Shown: piece by piece, positions 23,037-36,100 of the stretch
Layout of the letters: each line of letters opens with the position of its first letter
How positions within the stretch are numbered: position 1 is the stretch's first letter
Position numbers and translations under genes: made by a program
Assembly (NCBI GenBank): GCA_037127255.1
Contig: JBANSL010000010.1
Span: 26,554,620 to 26,618,619 of the forward strand
Length of the DNA stretch: 64,000 bases
Direction: 5' to 3'
From: Persicaria tinctoria
Taxonomy: Eukaryota > Streptophyta > Magnoliopsida > Caryophyllales > Polygonaceae
Notes under the pieces: model-generated
Databases searched by the model: none
What the model was told of the DNA's origin: nothing
Seen by the model: the letters and a program-made list of their open reading frames with translations, nothing else

Positions 23037-23784
23037 TTTGTCAAATACCCTATCTTTTTTTTTTTTTGGTCAAGGTCAAATACCCTATCTGTAGACTGTT
23101 TTTTTTTTTGTAATGAATTATACTTATTTCATCTTTGTCATTAGCTATTCCTTCTTAAATATATTATTATGTAGCCATCATTGTTTGCCAATCCCCGATC
23201 ATACGTGGTCTTACTGCTACCCGACTTCATTCATTACACTGATATTGTGTTTATTAAATTGTTTACACAGTAGGAGTACATTTACTTAGAGTTTGGAGAA
23301 CTTGTTGTCACCCACCCATAATCCTTATTTTCCTGAAGTGGTAAATATGTTTCAATAGTTGTAACAAGTTATAATGCGCTCCACGTGACTCCTTTGGGTC
23401 CGCCACAATCGTCCGACAATACCTTATTTTCCTCATTAGGTAAGATTAGCCTTACATTATTTATTTTTATATACATTTTCATTCCTTCATATAACCAAAC
23501 TATTTTTTTCCCATGCATCATATGGACGAAGTCTAACGTACCGACATAATCCATTAATATATTTATTTTTATATTTGTTAATGTACTTCACCGTTTGTAT
23601 TTTTTTTCATAATTATTTTTATTCATCCTTACAATAGATATTTTATATATTTTTTCTTCGCGCACGCACCATGGCGCGGGTATTGTACTAGTTCTTATAA
23701 AATCAATATTGTAAAATAGTTAAATTTTCATTGAAGCACATAGATCACAGGTTCGTATAGAATAAATGCATATTCAGTAATTCA
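23037..23784. other. AT-rich intergenic sequence
   Basis: No gene. TCAAATACCCTATCT occurs twice, about 40 bp apart (23039 and 23080), around a T-run, perhaps the trace of a tiny retroposed insertion. Confidence 0.4.
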
Positions 23785-24397
23785 CTAGGATCGGAATATG
23801 AAATAATGCTAAAAGGAACGTTGACCACTTGACCTAATATTATGCTCGATCAATCCGTTGATGAACTCATAAGTTCGGCCATTTTACCTCACTAAACTAA
23901 CTAAATCAATGGTTTTTGGGAGTAAGTTAAAGATCTTATTTAGGAACTACTCTCCTAAATTCAATTATTTTAGTCTTTTTTAATATTGATTTTCTAGAAT
24001 CTAAAGCTTATTAGGCTTTTTACCTTACATACTTATAGGGTATATGCATATTGAAAGTAACAAACAATAAGTATATATATCTAATTAATTACAATTCTAA
24101 AATTTAATCGAGTTCAACAATCCGGTCTATATCAATCACAATTGGAAATTTGAAATTCCAACGGTTTCTTAAATATCCTTTATACGATCGAGCAAGCCTA
24201 ACCTTTTTCATCTATCTTTAAATATTATATACCCCAAACACTCGATCGCCAAAACTCGATCATATCTCCCATATCCATATCAATTAACTCATTAATATAA
24301 TTAAAAAAAAATACATATTTTTTATTTATGTTTTTACATTTTCATTGGAACTCTGAGCCACCTTATGCTCCTCTCCCTCCGCCCTCTATAATCCATA

Positions 24398-24649
24398 CTC
24401 CCTCCGTTCGGCAAAACTTGTCGTTTTAGAGTTTTGTTTTTGTTCGGAAAAACTTGTCATTTTAGGTATTTTTGTTTCTACTTTACTAAAATGTCCTTGA
24501 TTTGATTGATGTGTTGTGAGTGGTAGTTTTTGATAAAGTAAAAAGTAGAGTAATAAATGGGGGTAAATTGGTAAAAAAGGAGTGTAATTATTAGCTTTAT
24601 TAAAAGTTGTGTGGAGAGTTAAAATGACAAGTTTTGTCGAACGGATGGA
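24398..24649. mobile_element. Stowaway MITE (Tc1/Mariner), TA TSD
   Basis: 252 bp with TIRs beginning CTCCCTCCGTTCGGCAAAAC at the left and CTCCATCCGTTCGACAAAAC from the right, flanked by TA. Segmental copy A shows the uninterrupted site (CTATAATCCATAGTATGG near 8436), which proves the insertion and dates it after the duplication. Confidence 0.9.
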
Positions 24650-25019
24650 GTATATAGTATCCAATTACTATCGATTATCCTCATACATGTAAATATGTAT
24701 GTGTACTTGTTAAATTGAAATTAAATTGAACAAATAAATACCAATTAGTTTCAGTAAAATCTTCGCCCCTTTGATATATCAGATCAGATCAAATCAACTC
24801 GGCCGGTTTCAATACTTTTTAACGATAGGTATAATACTTCATTAACCATAATTATTCGATCAGATCCCTAACAAAAACGTACGCTCCAACAATATAAATA
24901 TAAATATAAGATTCAAAATATTTGATCAAGATTTCAACAACCAAAAATTCAAACAAACTAAAACACAAATCCGTTAAATCTTAACCATTTCTTATAGAAT
25001 CTCTCCCCCCCTCCACACC

Positions 25020-25027
25020 TATAAATA
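25020..25027 (+). promoter_or_regulatory. TATA box of prolamin-like gene, copy B
   Basis: TATAAATA about 92 bp before the ATG at 25119, matching the box in copy A although the surrounding promoter has diverged. Confidence 0.6.
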
Positions 25028-25118
25028 CCTCAAACTTAATAGCTCTCCATCGAACTCAATCATCAGTCTCACCTCTTAATCCTTTAGAGAACTGCCTTCC
25101 ATCACTCCAATAACGAAG

Positions 25119-25559
25119 ATGAAGCCAACCACCCTCCTCTTCGCCACCGTCGCCCTCCTCCTGGCGGTGTCCACCACCGCCTGGCCGTTCTGGTGGCCGC
25201 CACACATCCCTGACCCCTACTACCATCCCCACCCAGTCTACCCACCGCACCGCCCCATCTTCCCCTTCCCTCCCCATGGCGGATCAGCCCCCGGCCCCTC
25301 CTCCGGCGGCCCTGCTCCTCACTTTCCGTCCCTCCCTCCCGTGGCTGACGTGACCAAGTGTATGCAGGCGGTGCACGACAGCGGGGCGGCGGCCTGCTCC
25401 CCCTTCAGCTACGACGCCGGAATGTGTTGCAGCCACCTGAGTGGGATGGGAGACGCCTGCAACTACCTCCCTTACTTCCACAGCGCTCCTTTCCAAGGCA
25501 TCGTCAAGCACGTCTGCGACGCCGCCTCTGGATCGTCTCCGTCGCCTCCCAGTGCTTAG
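25119..25559 (+). CDS. Secreted proline-rich prolamin-like protein, copy B
   Basis: 146 residues, identical to copy A up to residue 144, where the C terminus changes from Thr-Ser to Ser-Ala. It has the same signal peptide (1-21), Pro/His/Tyr-rich linker (22-76) and six-cysteine prolamin-like domain (cysteines 81, 93, 103, 104, 114, 133). The DNA is identical from about 25058 to 25540, including all synonymous sites and part of the 5' UTR; the 3' UTR is unrelated to that of copy A. Both copies keep an open frame and a TATA box, so both may be expressed, with differences from the diverged promoters and 3' UTRs. Confidence 0.85.
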   Translation: MKPTTLLFATVALLLAVSTTAWPFWWPPHIPDPYYHPHPVYPPHRPIFPFPPHGGSAPGPSSGGPAPHFPSLPPVADVTKCMQAVHDSGAAACSPFSYDAGMCCSHLSGMGDACNYLPYFHSAPFQGIVKHVCDAASGSSPSPPSA

Positions 25560-25984
25560 ACTCATTCGTTAATTATATATATTAGTATTACGTACTTCTT
25601 TTAGATATGGTTACAGAATTATATATATCATTCATCTTATTTCATTTAATTAGGAGAGTTATAGATCTATTATATTTAGTAATAAAGTGTTGATTGAGAT
25701 TAATTAGTCTATCTCGTTACTCCCTATCTTATAGTCATTCAATAATGCAATATTATGATTTTATTTTATCTATCTTTTCTTTTTCATTTATATACGACGT
25801 GTTTTTACTATAAATTATGAAGCAAAATATTATATCTAGTAACACTTTTTTTTTTTTCGCAAATTGAAATTCTTAATCTAAATACACGTGAAGCGAAACT
25901 ATATATATATTTTTTGATTTATTTTGGCAAATAGAGTTCATCCGGAAACCGCTCTACAAGACAGGTTTCAAAACAATATACTCA

Positions 25985-26480
25985 GTTGGTATATTAGTAT
26001 ATTAAATGACCCCTGATAACAAATTGGTATATTAAAAGCCGATAAATTGATATATTAAAAGACTCGGTTGACAAATAACCCTTTTTACATAATTGGACTT
26101 CCTTTTCGTTTTATTTTTTTAATAAAATCATGTTAATATATTTGTATGATAATAAATTGGTTACATACTCATATAATCTTATTCATTTGGTTATATAATC
26201 ATCAAAAAAAAATTAAATTTGGTATATATTTCTATCAAATTATAAAACTATTGAATTTGTATCACTATTTGTCCCTAATAATATATATTATATACATTTT
26301 ATTAAATAAAAACTTTATTACAATGGTTGTTTATATAAATTGCACAAATTAAATTACCCCACAAAAATATGAGCTAGTATTTGTTTGGAAATCACACAAA
26401 AAATGTTAAATAAAAATGAAATATGAGAATTTTTATAAAACCGTTAAAGATGAAATAATTAGTTAAAATTATATTTCATA

Positions 26481-26537
<57 letters not shown>

Positions 26538-27010
26538 CATCATCATCATCATCATCATCATTATCAATTGTTTTCTAAAAATAAGCAATAAGTGTTTTAA
26601 CTTGCGATTTGTAAACCAACTATTAAATATGTGTTTTTATTTGTATTTGTACAAAAAAACAATAAAAAATTTATGTAATAATATTTTATACAACATTATT
26701 AGTTACAAACATATAGAAAAATAAAATAAAAAGTTTTATAATTTGATAGAAATATATCCAAATTTTATTTTTATGATTATATAGTCAAATGAATAAAAGT
26801 TAAATAAAAATAATTATTTTAAAATATATGAAAATGTTTTTATTAAGAAAAATCAAATGAAATGAATTCAAATGAGGCAAAAAGGGCTATTTGTCCCTTA
26901 AAAGTTTTTGAATATACCAGTTTGTCCACAAGAGCACTTTTAATATACCTATTTGTCCCTTGAATCTTTTAATATACCAATATGTCTTAGGAGGGTCACT
27001 TAATATATAT
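25985..27010. mobile_element. Long inverted-repeat (foldback) element
   Basis: About 1 kb whose halves are inverted copies. Left TATATTAAATGACCCC, AATTGGTATATTAAAAG and TCTATCAAATTATAAAACT pair with complements at the right (about 26715-27000). Ends are approximate and no TSD was resolved. The loop contains a TTA/TCA microsatellite. No coding capacity. Confidence 0.6.
26480..26560. repeat. (TTA)n(TCA)n compound microsatellite
   Basis: About 19 TTA units run directly into about 8 TCA units. Confidence 0.95.
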
Positions 27011-27174
27011 ATTTGTCTTTTCGGCCTATAAGATATATATATATGATACAAAAAGTGGCCAAGGACATTGCACTAAACAATAATCAATTTGGTCAGAAAA
27101 TACATGGTCAATAAAAAAATTAAAAAAGAAAAGAAAAGAAATAAGATACATTAAATTCAAAAACTTAGGATGAA

Positions 27175-30100
27175 TTAACAAGAAGGAAGTGGGAGCTTAT
27201 CAAGAACTTGGAGGGCTTCTTTCATGGAGGGCCTCTTGTGTGGCACCATGTTTGCACACTGAAACCCCAGCTTGAACACTCCAACCATGGCCTCCTCTCG
27301 GCCTTGGACGTCAGCCCTGATGGCGACATCAGCCATCCGCAACGCCCAGTACTTGTCCTCAATCACGGAGCCAGGTGTCCACTGGCACAGCTCTCGGTCG
27401 AAGAACACCTTCCCTGTCAACATCTCCAACAAGATGACCCCAAAGGAGTAGACATCCCACTTTGCGCTGGCCTTGATGCTGTTGAGTAACTCAGGCGGCT
27501 GGTAAGGCGACGTTGCATTGCCCATTGGGCTGACGTATGGGCTGCCGGTGACTGAGAGCTCCTGTGCCATGTCGTATTGGGCCATCGATATCAATCTCTT
27601 GCTGCCAAATTGGCGGCCTGAGTCGCTTCCCTTGCAACCGTGGATGATCCCGTTGATGCCTAGGTCACTAATGATGGGTTCCATTTCTGATGTCAGGAGA
27701 ATGTTGCTTGGTTTGAGGTTTCCATGCACAAACTTCTTGTCATGGATGTAGTTCAGCCCTCTTGCAACTCCTCTTGCGATCTTCATCCGAATTGTAAGTG
27801 ATAAATGGCATGGCGACGACCCATTTTTCTCTGCAATAGCCAAAAACACCGAACAATTATAACATGTTAACTAGTTATAATTTGTCGGTAAAGTATATGA
27901 CTAAACATGTTTGCGTTGTCATATAAGAATCATGGAACAATTAAAGTGTACTATATATATAATGTTTACTTGTAGCATAATGTAAGATTGCATTGAAATC
28001 ATTAACCTTGTTTAATTTCCTTGTATAAGAAGATGCTAGTTATTAGTACTAAACAATTCAACGATCACAACAAAGCAAGCGAATGACAGTATATATATGC
28101 TTAATCAATAAGAAAGGTAAACCCCATGATTGCAATTTAAGGTTTATTCAAGTGATTAACAGGATTGCAAAGTTGGTTATAAGTGCTTAATTTGGTTCCC
28201 ATCATGAAGGCCAGGGTCCATCGCTACAACAATTTCTCCATGGATTTTAGAAGTTGAAAAATGGAGTTTTTATTGAAAGCTTAGAACAAAACTGTAACAA
28301 ACTTGAAGATTACAGAAGACCACCTCCAAGCTTTATAAAGCAAGCATTGGCGCGTCTAACAACCTAGCAACAGCACAAGTGCTGTAACAGAACTTCAAAG
28401 AGGTGAAGTGACCAAAATGCCCTCAAGCTCACCAAGCTAACTCTCTCTACATACCCCCCTCAAGGTTGGCTTGGGGATGAGCAAGACCAAGCTTGGAACA
28501 TAGGATGTGATGCTGGTGAGCTCCAAGAGGTTTGGTCATGATGTCAGCTGTTTGCAGCTGTGAAGACACATGAGAAGTGGCTAGGAAACCTTGCTGAATC
28601 AGTTCCCTAATGAAGTGGCAATCTATTCTCATATGCTTAGTTCGTTCATGGAATACTGGATTGGATGCTAAGCTTTGGGCAGCTTTGTTGTCACAAAACA
28701 AAGTCACAGGTAAGGGCAACTGGATGTGAAGATCAGATAACAGTCCTTGGACCCAAATGAGTTCACTAGCAGTGTAGGACATGCTTCTGTACTCACTTTC
28801 AGCTGAAGATTTGGAAACCACTTTCTGTTTCTTTGATTTCCATGAGATAAGAGCACCACCAAGGAACACACAATACCCAGAAAGGAACCTCCCAGTGTCA
28901 AGGCAATTGCCCCAGTCTGCATCACTGAAGGCAGTGAGTTGAAGATCAGATACAGCTGGATATGAGAGAGCATAATTGAAACTGCCTTTAAGGTATCTGA
29001 GAAGATAAAGAGCATCATTCCAATGGGTTGTACGAGGGCACTGTAAGAATTGGCTCAACTGTTGGACTGTAAATGAAATGTCAGGTCGGGTAAAAGTCAA
29101 ATAGAGGAGCCTCCCAACTAGCCTCCTATACAGTTCAGGGTTTGCAATGGGATCTCCAGTAGAAACAGACAACTTTGTGCCTCTCTGCATAGGAAAGGAG
29201 GCTGGCTTGCACTCTAACATGTTAGCATCTTGTAATATATCCAGCACATACTTTCTTTGGTTCAATAGAATTCCCTGAGAAGACCTTGAAATTTCCATCC
29301 CTAGGAAATATCTGGCTATCCCCAGGTCTTTGATGGTGAAGGCAGAGTGTAAAGCATTCTTTGTGGAAGTAATTTCAGAGGAATCATTACCCATCAACAG
29401 CATGTCATCCACATAAACTAATGTCATAGTGAATGAGTCCCCAACAGACTTGGCGAATAATGAATAATCATGTAAAGACTGAATAAAACCAAGCTTCCCC
29501 AGAAATTTTGTGAGTTCTAGATTCCATTGTCTACTTGCCTGCTTAAGACCATATAATGACCTGTGTAATCTGCAAACTTGTCTAGGAGCAGCCAATTTGT
29601 AACCAAGGGGAGGTGTCATATACACTTCTTCATCAATAAAGCCATGAAGAAAAGCACTATTGACATCTAATTGATGCAAATTCCAACCCTTAGCTGCAGC
29701 AAGAGCCAAGACAATTCTGACTGTTGAAATCTTTGCTACTGGAGAAAAAGTTTGCTTATAATCTTTGTCTTTGATCTGATTATACCCTTTAGCAACCAGT
29801 CTAGCCTTGAATCTGTCAATCTCACCACTAGGCTTGTATTTAATCTTGTAAATCCATCTAGATCCTATAGCTTTCTTTCCTGGAGGCAAATCTGTAACTG
29901 ACCATGTATGATTCCTATCTAAAGCATCAATCTCAGCTTGCATAGCCTCCTGCCATCTCACATCATCTTTAGCCTGTTGATAGGTTCTGGGTTCGAATGT
30001 AGCACACATATTGATCAGGGATTGCACATAAGAAGGTGACAGGTGTGCTAAATATTGTACTGAAAACACTGAGAATGACTGAGAGTGAGAATCAGATCTG

Positions 30101-33100
30101 GTTGGTAAGGTGGAGCAGATGTAGTCTTGGAACTTATGTGGCATGTGTATAGGTCTCTTAGGAGGCAGTAAATCTTGTGGAGGTATCAAATCATGAACAA
30201 CTGAATCACCACCAGCAGAGCTTATCTGAGGAGACTGACTAGCAAGGAAGGGAGTAGTACTGACTGTGTTGGGAACCTCTCTTAGTGGGGATGAAGAATC
30301 ACTCACATCAGCAAAAGAGTGAGGAGGTTGCATAACTGTGGGATGAGGAATGGGCAAATCCCCAATATTATCAAATGAAGTAGGAGACATCAATGTCCAC
30401 TTGGGAACAGGAGAGGGAGATGATTCTGACTGTGAAGAATCTCTGTAAGGGAACTGTGATTCATGAAACTTCACATGTCTACTTGTGATCATCACTTTCT
30501 TATCTATGTCAAAGAGTTTGAAAGCTTTCTGATCAGTAGGGTAGCCCAGAAAAATGCATTTCCTTGCCTTAGTCCCAAGTTTATCTCTAGCATCATTTGG
30601 TTGATATGCATAGCAAAGACAACCAATTATATGTAAGTTTTCAAAAGAAGGAGGTTTACCATGTAACACCTCATAGGGAGATTTCCAGTTTAGGATAGTT
30701 GAAGGGAGTTTGTTTATCAAATAAGTGGCAGCTAGGACACACTCACCCCAAAATCTGATAGGAAGGCCTGCAAAATGCCTTATAGCACGAGCTGTTTATA
30801 TCAAATGACGATGTTTCCTTTCCACCCTACCATTCTGTTCAGGAACCCCTGGGGCAGACCTTTGATGAATGATTCCATGTTGCTCAAACAAAGCAACACA
30901 AGCATGTTGAGTGAATTCTGTACCATTATCTGTCCTTATACATTTAACAGTGGTGTGAAACTGATTTTTCACCAAAGCAATAAAGGCAGCAATCATTCTT
31001 AAGACCCGTGTCTTATCCTGAATCAGAAAAACCCAAGTAGCCCTTGAATGATCATCAAGGATGGTCAGAAAGTACTTAGCTTCACATAGAGAAGGCACCT
31101 TATATGGACCCCAAAGATCCATGTGAACCAATTTGAAAGGAAACTCAGCTATTGAATTACTCATAGAGAATGGAAGTCTGTGATGTTTGGTCATATCACA
31201 TGAATCACAAAAGAAACTACTAAGGTCACAACCTTTACACAAATCCAAATGTTTCATTTTGGATACTGACAAATGACCCAGTCTGGCGTGTATCAAATCC
31301 AAACTGGACACTTTATTACACACACTCTTGTAAGAGTTATTCAAAGAAGCTTCAAAGCAGCTATCAAAAGGAAATCTTCCAAACTGACCAACATCATCTC
31401 TATCAGCAGCAACTCTCAAGTAGTAAAGACCTCCAATCTCCTGTCCTTTAGCAATGTAGCATCTAGTGGTAAGGTCCTGCAATGTGCATTCAACTTCATT
31501 AAAACTAAACTCCAGTTTCTGTGCCTTTAACATCTTTGACACAGATAGGAGGTTGTGTTGAAACTGAGGGACATACAACACATGTGTCAACCTCAATTTT
31601 GCAGACACAACCACAGTACCTGCTTCCTTAACTAAGAAGGAGGTACCATCAGGCAATCCAAGAGATATCATCTTATCCAAGAGATGAATCTCATGAAAAA
31701 TACTCTTATCAAATGCTATTTGGTCTGTAGCTCCAGAGTCTACAATCCATGTCAAAGCATCTGATTTGGTGTTTCCAACAAGAAAGGAGAAACTCTTTAT
31801 ACCTGCAAAGTTGACAAAGGCATGATTGATTGAGGAATCCCCTTCCTCCATAGGAGCTTTGCCTTTCATCATCCTGACAATCTCATGAAAAATAGCATTC
31901 ACCATGCTAGGATCAGGTTTAGCAGCATCAAATTCCAGAGGTGTGTCAAACTTTGCTTCATACTGTTGTCCTTCAGTATTAGCAGCAAATTTATTAGCTC
32001 CACTCGAGCTACCTTTCTGAAGTTCACCATCTCTTGGACCTTTGAACCACTCAGGGTATCCCACCAGTTTGAAGCAGTACTCTCTGGTGTGTCCCTTCTC
32101 TTTGCAGTAGTCACACTGACGCTCATACTTAGCCTTCTTGAAATCTCGCTTCATCTGCTCAGTGAGCTTCCCTTGAGTAGATCTGTTCCCTACAGCAAAT
32201 GCATTACCCACAGCCTGTTCATTTCTGTTAACATTCATCACATTCATCTCAGACTGTAGTCCTGTAATCCCTTTTTGCCTCTCAATTTGCACTGCCATCT
32301 GGAAAACTTTGTTGAGTCCAGGCATAGAATCCATGGACAAAACATTGTTCCTGAGGTGCTCATAGGCATCATTAAGTCCCATGAGGAACTGCATGACCTT
32401 GGCCTTATTGTCCCGTTCCAAGATCTTCTTCAAAATCAAACAACTGCAGTGGCTAATTCCCTCACAACTGCACACTGGCAGTGGATCTAAAAGTTGTAAT
32501 TCATCCCAGATCCGTTTGAGTTTTCCATAGTACACAGACACAGATATATTCTCTTGCCTCAAGTTACCAATATCTCTCCTCAATTGGTAAATGAGTGGAT
32601 CATTAGATTCGTAAAACCTTTCACGAATCTCATCCCACAACTCCTTAGACGACTGAACATGCATGAAATGCTCCCCAATTTCACTCGTCATTCAGTTGAT
32701 TAACCAACACATGACCATATAATCGGTTCTACTCCATCTCTCAAACTCATCACTATCCTCATCAGGTTTTACACAGGCACCAGTAATAAAACCTAATTTT
32801 ACCTTGGCACCAAGTGCCATTCTCACTCCCCTACTCCAGCTAGTGAAATTGGTTCCATTGAACAAATTAGACACCAATTGCATACCTGGATGGTCTGAAT
32901 TAGAGAGGTAATACGGATTGATGTGTGCATTATTCATTCCTTGAGCGAATTCCCCAAATTGAATCGGATTCGGTGCAAATCCTGGACCAAATCCTTGATT
33001 AGCTCCTCTTCCTGCTCCAGGACCAGGCGGCGTGACGAAGATTCCTCTTCCTGCTCCGATTCCGCCACCTGTGCTTCCATGTCCAGATCCAGATCCTTGA

Positions 33101-36100
33101 TTCGGAGGAACACCATTGCCTCGTCCAGCCATTGCAGACAGAATCACAAAGCACAGAAGAAACAAAAACGCGAAACGCAGCGAAGAACGCAGAAAATCGA
33201 TCTAGATCTCAACGAGATCCACAAGCTTTGATACCATTTTAGAAGTTGAAAAATGGAGTTTTTATTGAAAAGCTTAGAACAAAACTGTAACAAACTTGAA
33301 GATTACAGAAGACCACCTCCAAGCTTTATAAAGCAAGCATTGGCGCGTCTAACAACCTAGCAACAGCACAAGTATTGTAACAGAATTTCAAAGAGGTGAA
33401 GTGACCAAAATGCCCTCAAGCTCACCAACCTAACTCTCTCTACAGGGGAGATTGGGCATGGTACTGATCAAGGACCCGTGGATCAGCCTTAATTGTCCCG
33501 TAGCTGGGTAGACAAAAGATGGCCAAAGTAAAAATAAAAAGGAGTGAACAAAAGATGTTTACAAGTGATGAGGAGGATCATAAAATGATCGGTTTGAATT
33601 CTTTGGGTCCAACTCCAAAAAAGTATGTATAAGAGCAACAACAAATTACAAAGCAATGCGCCCACCATCACCATGTAGGGATCGGAGTAGTTGGTCCTAC
33701 TACTATCAAAATTACAAAAACATATATATAGTATAGTGGTTTTCATGAACGTGTCCCATCTAAAAAATATATATATTGTATGCTTTGATAATGACAAGAT
33801 CATGTGATGAATCTACAATAATAGGTAGATTGAGATGGAGCACTGCATGAACAAAATCGATCAATAATGATCAAGAGGTGTATGTGTATATAGGTTGGGT
33901 TGGGTTTTCCTTTGATTCCTAGCTAGCTCCTACATATCACTAGCTATCTTCATTTTTTAGACTCCAAAAGATCCTGGGATTGAAACAACCACTAATGTCT
34001 AATAGGGATATTCATATTCAATTCATAGATTAAATTTAATTTGCATGTGGTAAACTTTAAATATTCGAAATTAGGTAACTATAATTAATTAATTATTGCA
34101 TCTAAAGAGGAGGAGGTAAAAATTAACCTAAGTGTTGTGCATAGACATAATGATTCACTTCAAAGTTCAAACGAATGTCACGGCCTTCGAGGGTTTATAT
34201 ATAAATCATAACAAAGTATGCATAGACTTCCAAAAAAGAAGCATAAACTATACTTCCGCTGAAACGGTGGGCCATTTATGTCGGCAATACTTAGGGTGTG
34301 TTTGCATTGTATTTTAATTATAAAATACAATTATTTTACCTCGTTTTATGCGAGCGTTTAATTTTATATATAAAAATTTTGTAAAAATCAAAGTAAAAAG
34401 AAAATTTAACCAAATAATCACATAAATCGAGATAAACTAATTGTATTATAATTAATACATTGCGGAATCCAAATACACCCTTAATTTAAACACCTTAAAA
34501 ATTACAGTAACCAAACATCACCTTATCTATTTGCATGGTAAGCATAATACAATTGGAATCCAAGCACGCCCTTAAAATTAGGATGTGAAAATCCCACAAG
34601 TTTTGGTCTTTCTAGGTCATACTCATCCACATTAGTCCACCCAATTTTAACCCAATCCAAAAGTGCACTTTCCCTCTAAATGAGGTAATATCTACTAAAC
34701 CATTCCGGAATGACTCACTGAAAAAGACTTACGGGAGTACCCGAAGGTCCCCAGTTTAAACCACGGATATGACCGCTCTTTATTTACAAATTCAAGAGAT
34801 AATATCTACTCCCTCTCTCCCCGTCAATTAAAACATGTTATTTTAAAATTTTACATAATATATCTAATTATTACTCTATTTTTAAACTTTATTATAAACT
34901 ACAATTAATATCTCTTTAATTATGAGAGAGCTAATTTTGAAAAATTGACACAAAATTATCTAAAATGACATTTTTTTTTAGAAATTTTTTTCCCTAAAAT
35001 AACAAGTTTTTATCAACGGCTATTTATAAATACCAATTCCAAACTAAAACTAAACTTCATTAACGTTGCCAACATAGAAATAAAAACATTCATAAAACTA
35101 CCCCTAAACCATCTACTCGCTCAAGTCCATCTTCCACTACATACTATTTCGATTGAAAGCAATCGAATCAAACCCAGTTCATTAATTGTGGTTAGATCAC
35201 TTAAAATTAGGCTTAAAAAGGGCTAACTTCTAGTATTGGCCTATTGGGTATGATTTTCAACCGTTAATTCATTTTAAATTTTTTGAAGCTTTAATTCATA
35301 TATATTTACAAATTTGTTATTTTTCTCCTCTATTACGGAGTATGTGTTAACTTGTACTAGTTGTCTCATCTGCTACAATTACCAAATATCTTATTGTATT
35401 AAAATAACATTAGACTAGACTAGCTGATAAATATATACTCTCACTGTTTGATAATAAAAATTGTTTGATTTTTTCACTTATTTTAAGGAGGTAAAACTCT
35501 ATAACATATTAATTTTTTAATAAATTTGATTTTATAAATTCATATTTGTGACTAAAAAGTATGAAATTATTTTAAAAAATTTATTAAAAAATAATATTTT
35601 ATGATATTTTTACCTTCCTAAAAAAACTTACATTAAAAAACAAAAGTAGAGATTAAAAGGTGACTTACTGTAACCGGAAATGGAGGCCAAGCTGCCATTG
35701 GAGACATAATCGGAGATGACAAGCTTCTCGGTGGATCCCCAGTAGAAGCCTCTCACCCTCACCACGTTGGGGTGTCTCAGCTTCCCCAACGCCGTTACCT
35801 GCCCCTCGAACCCCTCTCTCTTCACCCTCACCCCGCCCTCTCCCAGCCGCCGCACTGCCACCGCCCTCCCGTCCTGCATCACCGCCTTGTACACGATGCT
35901 CGACCCGCTCGCCCCCAATATGTACGCCGACGCCTTCATCAGGCTCTCCATTTCCATCTCCGTCTCCCCGTCCACCATCACCAGCCTCTCCACACCTCCG
36001 CCGCTCTCTGCCTCGCTCTCCCCGCTGTCGTCGCTCCCGTCATTCGTCTTCGTCGTCGCCGCTTCCATTTCGGCGCCCTTGATGCAGAAGCACCCTGTCG

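Larger units (their letters stand above)
23785..25545. repeat. Segmental duplication, copy B
   Basis: Collinear with copy A (5935-9560) once the insertions in A are removed; both then measure about 1.8 kb. Upstream sequence is clearly diverged (many substitutions and indels), but the gene block is identical. It carries one private insertion, the Stowaway MITE at 24398-24649. Confidence 0.85.
28246..33444 (-). mobile_element. Copia-1, full-length Ty1/Copia retrotransposon in the kinase intron
   Basis: Complete element of 5199 bp with two LTRs about 98% identical (four substitutions and two 1-bp indels seen), a PBS, a polypurine tract and one long gag-pol frame on the - strand, the same strand as the host gene. 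The flanking 5-mers (TCCAT and TCCCC in element orientation) match only partly, so the TSD has decayed or the ends are shifted by a base or two. Two nonsense codons make it non-autonomous. Confidence 0.9.

Noticed and set aside
28246..33444. A clean TSD for Copia-1
   Set aside because: The flanking 5-mers agree at only three of five positions, so I do not claim a TSD although the element is complete.
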